64,000 nucleotides of DNA from Bradyrhizobium sp. LTSP849 (GCF_000938255.1 NZ_JYMR01000010.1:62001-126000); one strand, 5' to 3'; positions 45,317 to 54,253 are shown, numbered from the stretch's first letter. Made by a program: numbers and translations. Notes: generated by a model from the sequence alone, not told the origin.

Positions 45317-47014
45317 ATGAGCTTTTTGAACAATTTGAAGATCGTGTTGAAGGTTGCGCTGATTGTAGCCGTGATGGGATGCGCGATGGTCGCCGTCGCC
45401 GCCTTCGGCACGCGTGAACTCTCCGCGACCGTCGACGGGTTTGGCGAACTCGCCGCCGCGCAATCGGCATTGCTCAACCTGACGCGTGCCCAGCGTCGCG
45501 CCGAGACCTATCACGCGGCGCTCTATGCGGTGTTCACCGAGACGACCGAAGCGGGCAACGCCAATCGTCTGAAGATCGCGAACCAGAACCGCAATGAAAT
45601 TAGCCAGTATCTTGATGCGGCCGTGCAGGACGACCCGTCGCGTGCAAGTGAGCTCAAGAGCATCGGTGACCAGTTGAAGGCCGTGTTTAATGGCTGCGAA
45701 CCGGTGCTCCAGGCTGGAGCTGCCGCAAACAGCACGGAAGAGAACGCCAAGGCCGCAGATCGTGCGCACAAGGAGTGCGATCCGCTGATCGACGCGGCGC
45801 TGGAGCGCATCGCCAAGTTCACGACCGAGACGGCGCAGGTGGTTGCCAAGCGCAAGGAGGCCATCAATAGCGACGCCAAATCCGCGACCTGGACCGTGAT
45901 GAGCGTCAGCGCCGGTGGCCTCGTGCTCGGCATCGCGATCGCGCTGTTCATCGGCCTGAAGGCGATGTCGCAGCCGATCGCCCGGCTCAAGCTCGCGATG
46001 GAAGGCCTCGCCCGCAATGATCTCAAGACCGAGGTGCCCGAAAAGGACCGCCGCGACGAGATCGGCGACATGGCCAAGACGGTCGAAGTCTTCAAGACCA
46101 ACGCGCTCGAGGTCGAGCGGCTCAAGGCGGCGCAGGCCGACATCGAGCGGCAGGCCGCCGAGCAGCGGCGCCGCGACATGGTCAACCTGGCCGACGGCTT
46201 TGAGCGGGCGGTGGGCGAGATCATCGAAACGGTCGGATCCGCATCCACCGAGCTCGAGGCATCGTCCTCGACGCTGGCGACCACCGCGCAGCGCGCGCAG
46301 GAGCTGACCTCGGTCGTCGTCACCGCTTCGGGCGAGGCCACCGGCAATGTCCAGTCGGTCGCCACGGCCACGGAGGAGCTGTCTTCCTCGGTCAACGAGA
46401 TCAGCCGACAGGTGCAGGAATCCGCGCGTATGGCGAGCGAAGCCGTCAACCAGGCCCGCACCACCACCGAACGGGTCAGCGAGCTCTCGGTCGCGGCGAC
46501 GCGGATCGGCGACGTCGTCGAGCTGATCAACACCATTGCAGGCCAGACCAATCTTTTGGCGCTGAACGCGACCATTGAGGCTGCGCGGGCAGGCGAAGCC
46601 GGCCGCGGCTTCGCGGTCGTCGCTTCTGAAGTGAAGACGCTGGCCGAGCAGACCGCGAAAGCGACCGGCGAGATCAGCCAGCAGATTTCCGGCATCCAGA
46701 CCGCGACGCAGGAATCCGTCAACGCGATCCGCGACATCTCGGCGACCATCGAGCGGTTGTCCGAGGTATCCTCGACCATCGCAGCCGCCGTCGAGGAGCA
46801 GGGTGCTGCGACCCAGGAGATCGCCCGCAACGTGCAGCAGGCGGCCCATGGCACCCAGCAGGTCTCCACCAACATCACCGACGTGCAGCGTGGCGCAGCC
46901 GAGACCGGCTCGGCGTCCTCGCAGGTGCTCTCGACCGCAAAGATGCTGGCGACCGACAGCAACCGGCTCAAAGACGAAGTCGGAAAATTCCTCCGGACGG
47001 TGCGCGCGGCCTGA
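45317..47014 (+). CDS. Methyl-accepting chemotaxis protein
   Basis: A 565-residue chemoreceptor with an AAGGCAGGG site near the start. TM1 is at residues 10-30, a helical periplasmic domain with two Cys (about 31-190) follows, and TM2 is at 195-215. HAMP covers 215-270 (ending [12 protein letters not shown]), and the signalling domain has the invariant hairpin tip [35 protein letters not shown] near residues 410-445. It would signal to CheA/CheW. The ligand is unknown; chemotaxis genes are not in this window. Confidence 0.94.
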   Translation: MSFLNNLKIVLKVALIVAVMGCAMVAVAAFGTRELSATVDGFGELAAAQSALLNLTRAQRRAETYHAALYAVFTETTEAGNANRLKIANQNRNEISQYLDAAVQDDPSRASELKSIGDQLKAVFNGCEPVLQAGAAANSTEENAKAADRAHKECDPLIDAALERIAKFTTETAQVVAKRKEAINSDAKSATWTVMSVSAGGLVLGIAIALFIGLKAMSQPIARLKLAMEGLARNDLKTEVPEKDRRDEIGDMAKTVEVFKTNALEVERLKAAQADIERQAAEQRRRDMVNLADGFERAVGEIIETVGSASTELEASSSTLATTAQRAQELTSVVVTASGEATGNVQSVATATEELSSSVNEISRQVQESARMASEAVNQARTTTERVSELSVAATRIGDVVELINTIAGQTNLLALNATIEAARAGEAGRGFAVVASEVKTLAEQTAKATGEISQQISGIQTATQESVNAIRDISATIERLSEVSSTIAAAVEEQGAATQEIARNVQQAAHGTQQVSTNITDVQRGAAETGSASSQVLSTAKMLATDSNRLKDEVGKFLRTVRAA

Positions 47015-47067
47015 GCCGGGCGACGCACAAGCTCCGGCGGCCTTGCGCCGCCGGGGAGCCGCAGATC

Positions 47068-47181
47068 CTATTGCGGCAGCAAGAGAGCCATCGCGACCGC
47101 GAAAAGGAAGACCGTCGCGACAACGGCTGCGACGGTACCGGCGATGATCTTCGCGCTCTCGCGGCTGGTATGGGGCTCCAT
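47068..47181 (-). CDS. Tiny single-helix membrane peptide
   Basis: A 37-residue ORF: MEPHTSRESAK, then one helix IIAGTVAAVVATVFLFAVAMALLL and PQ. It is on the opposite strand after the chemoreceptor gene. It is too short for most automatic callers but looks like a genuine membrane peptide. Confidence 0.5.
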   Translation of the reverse strand: MEPHTSRESAKIIAGTVAAVVATVFLFAVAMALLLPQ

Positions 47182-47255
47182 GCGAGGTACACTCTACCTC
47201 ATGTTGGACTCCGATCCAATCTGTGGTCAGTCCCCGTCCCCATGAGCTGGCGCGG

Positions 47256-47410
47256 TCAGGTGGCGAGCTTCGCCTGGAAGAATTTCGTGACGCGATCGAT
47301 CGCATCTGATGTCGTCGGGCGGGTGTCGGAGAAATCAAAGCCGTGGGCTTTGCCCGGATAGGGTACGAATTCGGTCTCGGCGCCGACCGACTTGCCGAGC
47401 TCGACTAGAT
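47256..47410 (-). pseudogene. Dienelactone-hydrolase-like remnant (C-terminal end)
   Basis: The minus strand reads GKSVGAETEFVPYPGKAHGFDFSDT and ends FFQAKLAT before a stop at 47256. This is the last 50 residues of an alpha/beta hydrolase, including the catalytic His in AHGFDF. The gene is cut off at about 47410, where an unrelated plus-strand remnant begins. Confidence 0.65.
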
Positions 47411-47411
47411 G

Positions 47412-47845
47412 CTGCCCTTCAGCGAATGTCGACTACACCGGCATCGACATCGTACCGTCGCTGATCGAGGTCAACAGAGAGCGTGTGGCGCGCGGCGAAT
47501 TGTCCGGCCGCTTCCTGGTTGCCGACATCACGCGCGATGTGTTGCCGCGCGCCGATGTGATTCTGTGCCGGGACTGCCTCGTGCATCTGAGCTTTCTGAA
47601 CATCGCCCGGGCGGTCGCCCGCTTTTGAGCAAATGGTGCGCAATTCCTGCTCGTCACGACATTTCCGGAGTGGGAGGATAACCTCGATTGCGAGGACGGC
47701 GACTGGGCTCGCTCAACATGGCGAAGGCACCGTTCAACTGGCGGCGCCGCGCGAACTGGTCAACGAGCACTGCGAGGAGGGCGGTGGCGGCTGGGGCGGC
47801 AAGAGTCTTGGGCTGGATGAACTGCCTGTTGGCGGTGGTGGTGCA
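47412..47845 (+). pseudogene. SAM-dependent methyltransferase remnant with frameshifts
   Basis: Pieces of one protein are found in three frames. The first is VDYTGIDIVPSLIE to NIARAVARF (motif I acidic loop and ADITRDVLPRADVILCRDCL). After a shift it reads AQFLLVTTFPEWEDNLDC, and after another ELVNEHCEEGGGGWGGKSLGLDELPV. The N-terminal glycine-rich SAM motif is missing. It is clearly decayed, and its 5' end is fused to the hydrolase remnant. Confidence 0.7.
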
Positions 47846-47944
47846 ACGCAGGTGTAACAGGCGCAGGCGCGCCGTCCCTTGCCTCTGCGATCGCGCTTGC
47901 AATATACTTTGGGTTGCATAAAGCGATCTCGTGTCACGGTTACA

Positions 47945-49792
47945 ATGCCGGAGTCCGCCATGAAGCTGAGCGCCGCCGTCGCCATCTTGCTTGGGTGTTG
48001 TTCTCCGGCGATAGCGCAGCAGGACGGAGCGGTGCTTTACGCCACGCACTGCGCGCAGTGTCACGACGCCGGTGATGCCCAGAGCCGTGTGCCGGCGCGC
48101 GGTGCCATGCAGGCGATGTCGTTCGAGCATGTGCTGGGAACACTTGCGACCGGCAGCATGGCGCCGATGGCGAAGGAACGCAGCGACGAGGAACGCCGCG
48201 CGATTGCCGCCTTCGTCACCGGCAAGGCCGCGCCGAGCGCTGCGGCTGGTGCGCAGGGGCTTTGCACGCAGCCGGGAAGCGGCTTTCCCCAAGCAATCGA
48301 CGGACCGCGCTGGAACGGGTGGGGCGTCGATCTCAACAACAGCCGCTTCCAGCCGGCGGACATGGCGGGCCTCTCCGCGGAGCAAGTGCCGCGCTTGCGG
48401 TTGAAATGGGCCTATGCATTTCCTGGCGCCTCGGTGTCCTTTGCTCCGCCGACGGTGGTGGGCGGTTTGTTGTTCATCGGCGGCACCGACCGCAAGGTGC
48501 ATGCACTCGACGCCAAAAGCGGCTGCACGCTGTGGACGTTTGCGACCGATGCCGCAGTGCGCGCCGCGATCACGGTCGCGCCGCTCGCAGGCAGCGATCA
48601 GTTCGCGATCTATTTCGGCGATCTCAGGGCCAACGCCTATGCCGTGAATGCGCTGACGGGTGCACTGATCTGGAAAACGAAGGTCGAGGAGCACACGGCT
48701 GCGCGGATCACCGGCGCGCCGGTGCTTCATGTCGGCATGCTCTATGTCCCGGTCTCCTCGCTCGAGGAAGCCGCCGGCTCGCAAGCCACTTACGAATGCT
48801 GCACTTTCCGCGGCAGCGTGGTGGCGCTGGAGGCCGCGACCGGCAAGCCGGTCTGGCAGGCCTACACCATCCCCGAAGTGCCGCACCCGACCAGCATGAA
48901 TGCCAGAGGCACGCAGCTGTTCGGACCGTCCGGTGCGGCGATCTGGTCGGCGCCGACGATCGACGTGAAGCGCAACGCGATCTATGTCGCCACCAGCAAT
49001 TCCTATTCGAATCCGCCGTCTGCAACCAGCGATGCGGTCCTGGCATTCGATCTGGCGACAGGAAAACTGTTGTGGAAGCAGCAGGCGACGCCGAAGGATG
49101 CCTATGTGGTGGCATGCTACGGCGCGGACAAGACCAATTGTCCCGACGACCACGGGCCTGATCATGATTTCGGCCAGTCGCCGATCCTTGTCACCTTGCG
49201 CGACGGCAGGCGCATGCTCGTCATCGCGCAGAAATCCGGCGTCGTGCACGCGCTCGATCCCGACGACGACGGCAAGATCCTCTGGCAGACACGGATCGGG
49301 AAGGGTGGCGCGCTTGGCGGCAGCGAGTGGGGCTCGGCGGCCGATCAGGACCGCATCTATGTCGCGAATTCCGACGTGCGCTTCCTGCGCGACGGCACAA
49401 GGCGTCTCGACTCCACGCAAGGCGGTGGCCTGTTTGGCCTCGATCTCGCCAGCGGAAAAATTGCAATGGAAGTGCCGCCGGTGCCTTGCAGCGATCGCCC
49501 GCAATGCAGTCCCGCGCTCTCGGCCGCGGTCAGCGTGATCCCTGGTGTCGTGTTCTCCGGTGGCGTCAGCGGTCACATGCGCGCCTACGCGACCGCCGAC
49601 GGCAAGCTGCTGTGGGAGTTCGACACCGCGCAGGACTATACGGCCGTGAACGGCGTTCCCGCCCATGGCGGCGCGATCGACGGCCCAGGGCCAGTCATCG
49701 CCGACGGCATGCTCTACACCAATTCCGGCTACGGCCAGTGGAGCGGCGTCGCCGGAAATGTGTTGCTCGCGTTCGAGGTGGGGAAGGAGTGA
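47945..49792 (+). CDS. Cytochrome c / PQQ-type beta-propeller dehydrogenase
   Basis: About 615 residues (or 610 from ATG 47960). A signal peptide ends near PAIAQ, an N-terminal cytochrome c domain has the heme motif CAQCH (ligand His35 of the shorter form), and an eight-bladed PQQ-like propeller follows with repeated blocks of the GLLFIGGTDRKVHALDAKSGCTLW type. This order, heme first, is the one known for polyvinyl-alcohol dehydrogenase (cytochrome). The natural substrate here is more likely another secondary alcohol. Periplasmic. Confidence 0.85.
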   Translation: MPESAMKLSAAVAILLGCCSPAIAQQDGAVLYATHCAQCHDAGDAQSRVPARGAMQAMSFEHVLGTLATGSMAPMAKERSDEERRAIAAFVTGKAAPSAAAGAQGLCTQPGSGFPQAIDGPRWNGWGVDLNNSRFQPADMAGLSAEQVPRLRLKWAYAFPGASVSFAPPTVVGGLLFIGGTDRKVHALDAKSGCTLWTFATDAAVRAAITVAPLAGSDQFAIYFGDLRANAYAVNALTGALIWKTKVEEHTAARITGAPVLHVGMLYVPVSSLEEAAGSQATYECCTFRGSVVALEAATGKPVWQAYTIPEVPHPTSMNARGTQLFGPSGAAIWSAPTIDVKRNAIYVATSNSYSNPPSATSDAVLAFDLATGKLLWKQQATPKDAYVVACYGADKTNCPDDHGPDHDFGQSPILVTLRDGRRMLVIAQKSGVVHALDPDDDGKILWQTRIGKGGALGGSEWGSAADQDRIYVANSDVRFLRDGTRRLDSTQGGGLFGLDLASGKIAMEVPPVPCSDRPQCSPALSAAVSVIPGVVFSGGVSGHMRAYATADGKLLWEFDTAQDYTAVNGVPAHGGAIDGPGPVIADGMLYTNSGYGQWSGVAGNVLLAFEVGKE

Positions 49793-49810
49793 GGGTGAGG
49801 CGCGACTCAA

Positions 49811-49955
49811 CTCTCGCGTCCGGACGCGCCGCAGCGAGAAGCGAAGCGGTGCAGAGCTGGGACCCAGATGTTGACACAGGAGATTGCTGATAGATGGACT
49901 CCGGCTCTGCAGCGCATCGCCGAAGGGGCGCCGCGCTGCGTCCGGGGCACGAGAG
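49811..49955. repeat. Compound repeat with CTCTCG...CGAGAG ends
   Basis: An imperfect long inverted repeat: the left arm CTCTCGCGTCCGGACGC at 49811 and the right arm GCGTCCGGGGCACGAGAG ending at 49955. It contains the inner dyad TGCAGAGC/GCTCTGCA. It belongs to the same CCGGACGC repeat group as the one at 33602. It has no coding capacity. Confidence 0.55.
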
Positions 49956-50048
49956 ACGCACGGCGGTTCGCGGGCCATTTCTTCTGAAGAGAACGGGCGC
50001 TTTCTCTACTTACCGCGGTAGCGGCGGCGAAATTCGGAGGGTGTGCGC

Positions 50049-50468
50049 ATGACAGATGCCAGATGCAGTTGCGGCACCATTGCGCTTTCGCTTCCGGGGC
50101 CGACCAACCTCGTCGCGGCCTGTCACTGCATCGACTGCCAGCGACGAACCGGCGCGCCGTTCGGCGTCGGTGCCTTCTACCCGGCGGAGGTCGTCACGAT
50201 CTCAGGCACGCCGAAGGAATATGTTCGTGCCGCCGAGAGCGGCGGCAAGGTCAGCTTCTATTTTTGTCCCGACTGCGGCTCAACGGTATACTGGAAAGCC
50301 GACAATCTACCGGCGATGATCGGCGTTGCCGTCGGCGCCATCGCGGACCCGAATTTCCCCGCTCCGATCAAGTCGGTTTTCGAACAGTCGAAACATGGCT
50401 GGGTCGAGATCAACGGTGCTGGCGTCGAGCATCTTCAACAAGGTAGTGCGCGCAAGACTTCAGACTGA
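50049..50468 (+). CDS. GFA (CENP-V type) zinc protein
   Basis: 139 residues from ATG 50049. The GFA family zinc ligands are complete: RCSCGTIALS, AACHCIDCQRRTGAPFGV and YFCPDCGSTVYW. The fold is that of the glutathione-dependent formaldehyde-activating enzyme, but most family members have no tested activity. A tRNA-Thr gene on the other strand follows at once. Confidence 0.9.
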   Translation: MTDARCSCGTIALSLPGPTNLVAACHCIDCQRRTGAPFGVGAFYPAEVVTISGTPKEYVRAAESGGKVSFYFCPDCGSTVYWKADNLPAMIGVAVGAIADPNFPAPIKSVFEQSKHGWVEINGAGVEHLQQGSARKTSD

Positions 50469-50486
50469 GCGCGGCGCGTCGAGCGC

Positions 50487-50561
50487 TGGTGCCGGCTGAG
50501 GGGATTGAACCCCCGACCTTCGGTTTACAAAACCGCTGCTCTACCGCTGAGCTAAGCCGGC
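50487..50561 (-). tRNA. tRNA-Thr (anticodon TGT)
   Basis: A full cloverleaf is present on the minus strand: acceptor GCCGGCT, D-arm GCTCAGCGGTAGAGC, anticodon loop TTTGTAA, T-arm with GGTTCAATCCC, discriminator A and an encoded CCA. It reads ACA codons (and others by wobble). The first anticodon-stem pair is a G-A mismatch. Confidence 0.95.
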
Positions 50562-50675
50562 GACGCTGGAAAGGGGCAGGGCCGGCCATGCGCCGGAGCT
50601 GTCTGCGCCCGCGCGTCGCAATACCAGACTTGTTTAGAAAGTGCCAGAACCTGGCAGGCCGTTCTCAGGCATGAA

Positions 50676-50700
50676 TCAGGCGGCCCGTTGGACCGCCTGA
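50676..50700 (-). terminator. Hairpin downstream of the 50723 gene
   Basis: TCAGGCGG and CCGCCTGA form an 8-bp stem 23 bases after the stop of the gene transcribed leftward from 51175. No strong U-run is present. Confidence 0.4.
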
Positions 50701-50722
50701 ACCATTTGACCTGACTGCGGGC

Positions 50723-51175
50723 CTACTGGCAGAGGTGCTGCCGGCCGTCTTCGCCCTTGAACCAGGTGCCGGGCCTGCACACGATGCCGTTGCGGGCGGC
50801 ATAGGCGTCCCAGTTGCCGTACCAGCCGGGGCCGCTGCGATCATAGCTCGCGTAGGAATTGCCCCAGCCCTGGAACGGTGCGGCTGCGACCGTTGCCGCG
50901 GTGCCGACAGCAGCGCCGGCAACCGCGCCAGCTGTGTCGAGCGGCCAGAATCCGGATTGTGTTCCATCATCCTGGTTCACTTGCCGATGGGCCATGTGCC
51001 GGCGGCGATAGCCACGGTCGGTGGTGGGATTGGCGGCGCCGAGATTCTGGCAATTGGGATCCTGGAAGAGTCCCGTGCAGCGGCCCGAATTGTCGGTCAT
51101 GGTTTGCGCGAAGGCAGGTGTGGCAAGCGTGGACGCAACGATTGCGGCCAAGCCGAGATGCTTCAGGCTCGTCAT
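50723..51175 (-). CDS. Exported hypothetical protein with Gly/Ala segment
   Basis: 150 residues with a signal peptide (MTSLKHLGLAAIVASTLATPAFAQ). It has four Cys residues in two sets (GRCTGLFQDPNCQN and IVCRPGTWFKGEDGRQHLC). The middle holds a hydrophobic AGAVAGAAVGTAATVAAAPF stretch that may insert in a membrane. Similar proteins occur in Bradyrhizobium. No function known. Confidence 0.7.
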   Translation of the reverse strand: MTSLKHLGLAAIVASTLATPAFAQTMTDNSGRCTGLFQDPNCQNLGAANPTTDRGYRRRHMAHRQVNQDDGTQSGFWPLDTAGAVAGAAVGTAATVAAAPFQGWGNSYASYDRSGPGWYGNWDAYAARNGIVCRPGTWFKGEDGRQHLCQ

Positions 51176-51481
51176 GGCATTTCCTCCATGTTGTTGAGAC
51201 CTGTGCTAAGTGCGACATCTCGCAGTCGTTCCGCGGTTTCTCGCATGCGGGGTCACATCGACGTGAGCCCGTTCAGGATGTGCAGTCTGTGCCGCGCAAC
51301 CGCGTGCGCTGCGGCCCGTGCGATGGGTTTGCGTCTCGTTAACGCTTCGCTAGTGCACCTCGCGGCATTTGAGCTGCTATCGCCCCATGTGCGTTAGGCT
51401 TACCGGCATTTGGAGAGGAGGCCTTAACCCTCTGTCCGTCGCAATCGGATAGGTTGTGTTCTGGACAACCGGGATCCTTCC
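51176..51481. other. Divergent intergenic region
   Basis: No gene is seen. It must hold the promoters for the two exported-protein genes that point away from it. There are no clear repeats. Confidence 0.35.
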
Positions 51482-51967
51482 ATGCGCGCTTTGGCGCTTG
51501 CAGCCTTTCTGATCGGACTGCCCGCGACGGCTTTTGCCGGCGGCGGCTTCGATATCGTCGTTCCCGGCCGCCCCGGTGTTCCCATCATCATCAACAATAT
51601 CGACGCATCCTACGCCGTCGTCGAAGGCGTCTGGGGCCTGGGCAAGAACGTTCAGGTGCAGCCCACGATCTATGGCGGGAGCTACGTTGCGGAGCGGCAG
51701 CCCTCCGATGTCGGGCACTATTATCCGAGCTCGGGGCTGCAGCCGGGTTACGGCCGCCTCGAGATCGAGCCGCCCGCGAACCGCAAGCTGCCGAAGCCCG
51801 CAGAGAGCTATCACGAGAGCTGGAGCGCGCGATCCGCGCCGTTGCCGCCGCAGATGGACGTTCCCGTCAATCCGCCGCCGGTGATCCTTGCACCCCAAAT
51901 CAATGCCGATCCGCAGCACCATCGGCGGCGACCACGTGCCGAGGGGCTCGCCAAGCCACCCGGTTAA
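51482..51967 (+). CDS. Exported hypothetical protein, His/Pro-rich end
   Basis: 161 residues with a signal peptide (MRALALAAFLIGLPATAFA-GGG). The body begins GFDIVVPGRPGVPIIINNIDASYAVVEGVWGLGK and ends in a Pro- and His/Arg-rich tail. I know this pattern in rhizobial exported proteins of unknown role. The Tyr/Gly-rich gene follows after 44 bases and is probably cotranscribed. Confidence 0.7.
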   Translation: MRALALAAFLIGLPATAFAGGGFDIVVPGRPGVPIIINNIDASYAVVEGVWGLGKNVQVQPTIYGGSYVAERQPSDVGHYYPSSGLQPGYGRLEIEPPANRKLPKPAESYHESWSARSAPLPPQMDVPVNPPPVILAPQINADPQHHRRRPRAEGLAKPPG

Positions 51968-52011
51968 AAAACGTCAAAATCCAACGAAACGGAAATCAAC
52001 AGGAGAGAGTA

Positions 52012-52527
52012 ATGCGTCAGATGATTTCAGGACTGGTCGCGGCAGCTGCCGTGATGATTGCAGGGGCCGCGCCCGCCATGGCCTGCGGCTTCAACCCGTG
52101 CCAGCCGGTTGCACCGGTCTATTCCGGCTGCAACACCGGCTGCGGCGGCTATGGCGTTGGCTATGGCTATGGCTATGAGCGCCTCGCCGAGCCGACCTCG
52201 CAGTATTATTACGTCAACCAGGGCCCGACCTACACCGGCCCGGGCGCCTTCGCGCCGCACCCGACCTATCGTGAGGACGCGGTCGTTGCGCCCGCCGAGT
52301 ACGGTTATGGCCGCGGCTACGGTTACGGCTATCGCGCCGCTGCTGCGGTCGAAGAGCCGGCTGCCTATCCCTATCGTCGGTCGTACTATCGTCCGCATCG
52401 CTATGGCTACGGCCCGCGCTACAGCTATTTGCCGCGCCCGCATTACGGCTACGGTCCGCGCTATGGCTACGCTCCCCGCCACATGCCGTACTATGGTGGC
52501 CACCGCGTGCTGCGCCGCTATTACTGA
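52012..52527 (+). CDS. Exported Tyr/Gly-rich repetitive protein
   Basis: 171 residues with a strong AGGAGAGAGTA ribosome site and a signal peptide (MRQMISGLVAAAAVMIAGAAPAMA). After two Cys pairs (CGFNPC, GCNTGCGG) it is built of short YGYG, YGPRY and Arg/His-rich repeats to the end. Proteins of this type are low-complexity envelope or matrix proteins. A textbook intrinsic terminator follows at 52553. Confidence 0.75.
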   Translation: MRQMISGLVAAAAVMIAGAAPAMACGFNPCQPVAPVYSGCNTGCGGYGVGYGYGYERLAEPTSQYYYVNQGPTYTGPGAFAPHPTYREDAVVAPAEYGYGRGYGYGYRAAAAVEEPAAYPYRRSYYRPHRYGYGPRYSYLPRPHYGYGPRYGYAPRHMPYYGGHRVLRRYY

Positions 52528-52552
52528 TCGCTTGATCGGTTGAACTAACGAG

Positions 52553-52590
52553 ACACCCGTCCGCCTGATGCGGACGGGTGTTTTGTTTTT
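52553..52590 (+). terminator. Intrinsic terminator
   Basis: ACACCCGTCCGC and GCGGACGGGTGT form a perfect 12-bp stem with a CTGAT loop and a TTTGTTTTT tail. It ends the transcript of the Tyr/Gly-rich gene. Confidence 0.9.
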
Positions 52591-52643
52591 CTGGAGCCCG
52601 CTCCGATGAACTCGGAACGATATCGACTCCGCTCGAAAACGCT

Positions 52644-53474
52644 CTACCGCTTCATCAGCCCGAGACGACTCGCGCCGACATAGAGCGAAAGCACGGCGGC
52701 GTTCGACACGTTGAGGCTCTTGATCTCGCCGGGCATGTCGAGCCGCGCCACGACGCTGCATGTTTCGCGCGTCAATTGCCGCAGGCCTTTGCCTTCGGCG
52801 CCCAGCACCAGCGCGAGCGGCTCGCGCAGCACGACGTCACTGAGGTCCTCGCTCCCTTCACTGTCCAGACCAACGGTCTGGAAGCCGCTGTCGTTCAGCT
52901 CGTTCAGCGCGCGTGCGAGGTTTTGCACGGTGATCATCGGCACGAGCTCAAGCGCGCCGGAGGCGGCCTTCGCCAGCACGCCGGTCGCTTCGGGGCTGTG
53001 GCGGGCGGTGGTGACGATCGCCTTCACCGCAAACGCCGCGGCCGAGCGCAGGATCGCCCCGACATTGTGCGGATCGGTGATCTGATCGAGCACCAGCACC
53101 ATGCCTTCCTGCGCCAACGTCTCGATGTCAGGCGAGGGCAGAGGATCGGCTTCCGCGAGCAGGCCCTGGTGCACAGCGTCGGGCGACAGCAGCCGGTCGA
53201 TCTCCTGCGGCCGGACGATCTCCGGCGCGATACGGGTCTCGATATTTTCGTCCGCCAGGCGCCGGGCGGCATTCTCGGTCAGCGTCAGCTTGCGGATCTG
53301 CCGCTGCGGGTTGGCGAGCGCCATGGTGACGGTGTGCCAGCCGTAGAGGATGACGGGCCCGTCAACCTGCGAATCGCGGTCGCGCCAGGCCGGCCGGCCC
53401 GCCGATTTTCCCGGTTTCTTGAAGGGCTTAGCCCCGCCGCGGGGTCCCCTGGGGATGAATTTTCGATCCTTCAT
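52644..53474 (-). CDS. rlmB: SpoU/TrmH family RNA 2'-O-methyltransferase (RlmB-like)
   Basis: 276 residues from MKDRKFIPRG at 53474; the frame extends 12 codons more. A basic, Gly-rich N-terminal tail is followed by the substrate-binding domain (ILYGWHTVTMALANPQRQI) and the SPOUT methyltransferase domain with its three motifs: DPHNVGAILRSAAAF, LVLGAEGKGLRQLTRE and IKSLNVSNAAVLSLY. It would methylate G2251 in 23S rRNA or a related site. It lies upstream of tRNA-Tyr on the opposite strand. Confidence 0.92.
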   Translation of the reverse strand: MKDRKFIPRGPRGGAKPFKKPGKSAGRPAWRDRDSQVDGPVILYGWHTVTMALANPQRQIRKLTLTENAARRLADENIETRIAPEIVRPQEIDRLLSPDAVHQGLLAEADPLPSPDIETLAQEGMVLVLDQITDPHNVGAILRSAAAFAVKAIVTTARHSPEATGVLAKAASGALELVPMITVQNLARALNELNDSGFQTVGLDSEGSEDLSDVVLREPLALVLGAEGKGLRQLTRETCSVVARLDMPGEIKSLNVSNAAVLSLYVGASRLGLMKR

Positions 53475-53681
53475 GGGCTCGCTTGTGTCACGGGTCCCGG
53501 AATATGGCAATTTGGGTGCCTTCGAGGGCCATTTTAGCTGTTCGCCTCGGTTGACTTTACCCCACGGCTTCGCCGATAACCGCGCCCGGTCGCGCCCCCA
53601 TCCGGGCTGTCGCGGCCTTCACGTTCCATGGCCGTCTTCGGTCCGCCGGCAAGGTCCGGCCCGATTGTGCTGCCGTCGAGC

Positions 53682-53767
53682 GGGGGAGTGTCCCGAGTGG
53701 CAAAGGGAGCTGACTGTAAATCAGCCGCCTCATGGCTTCGCAGGTTCGAGTCCTGCCTCCCCCACCA
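53682..53767 (+). tRNA. tRNA-Tyr (anticodon GTA), prophage integration site
   Basis: A class II cloverleaf: acceptor GGGGGAG, anticodon loop CTGTAAA, a long variable arm, T-arm GGTTCGAGTCC, and encoded CCA at 53765-53767. Phage-type genes begin within 500 bases downstream, so its 3' half is probably the left attachment core. Confidence 0.95.
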
Positions 53768-53793
53768 ATCTTTTCAATGACTTAGAAGCGGCT

Positions 53794-53842
53794 GCTTCCC
53801 AGCTCTTTGCGCTGCCCCAGATATGGGAAGCATATGGGAAGC
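53794..53842. repeat. Tandem and inverted repeats next to the attachment site
   Basis: ATATGGGAAGC occurs twice in direct tandem (53821-53831 and 53832-53842), and the inverted core GCTTCCCA lies at 53794-53801. Short repeats of this kind beside an att core are typical arm sites for tyrosine integrases or excisionases. Confidence 0.45.
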
Positions 53843-54133
53843 ATTGGTCTTTTTTGGCTGCACGCGTAAGCTTAACAAGTCCGGCCTTTCGATCTTGCGA
53901 TTCCTAATTTTCTCAAATGATGCGCTTGCGGTCGCAAGTGGCAGCGACCAAGTATTGCGATACTGGTCGTTACTGAATTCATGGACGAGTCTCCCGGTTC
54001 GCTATCCGCCTAGGACTGAGAGAGCCAGCTTGCCATGACCGAAACAATTGGAGCCGGGTCCAAACCAAGCTCAACCCCTGACGAATTTTTTCGCTCTAGG
54101 CGGAGCTGATCTAGAGCAGAAAGGAAGCACCCT

Positions 54134-54208
54134 ATGCGCATCCTCGCTGCGGGTCGCGTCGGACGTTGGGCATTCTTGTTCGCGTTCCGGTTCGGTCGTC
54201 TCGCATAA
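54134..54208 (+). CDS. Possible 24-residue peptide
   Basis: MRILAAGRVGRWAFLFAFRFGRLA follows a good AAGGAAG ribosome site and is itself followed by a strong terminator. It is Arg-rich and hydrophobic. It may be a leader peptide or small toxin, or chance. Confidence 0.25.
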   Translation: MRILAAGRVGRWAFLFAFRFGRLA

Positions 54209-54224
54209 CTTCACGACCATAAAG

Positions 54225-54253
54225 AAGAGGCCGTCCATTCCGGGCGGCCTCTT
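54225..54253. terminator. Bidirectional terminator
   Basis: AAGAGGCCGTCC at 54225-54236 pairs with GGGCGGCCTCTT at 54242-54253 (one G-T pair). T-rich sequence follows on the plus strand and, less well, on the minus strand, where it ends the AlpA gene. Confidence 0.7.

Noticed and set aside
45242..47338. A 698-codon minus-strand frame over the chemoreceptor
   Set aside because: Shadow of the receptor gene, whose own frame has all family motifs.
47654..49978. A 774-codon minus-strand frame
   Set aside because: Antisense to the cytochrome/PQQ dehydrogenase; rich in Arg, Gly and His with no recognisable domain.
53823..54038. A 71-codon ORF next to tRNA-Tyr as an integrase remnant
   Set aside because: No tyrosine-recombinase motif (R..HxxR..Y) is visible in any frame there.
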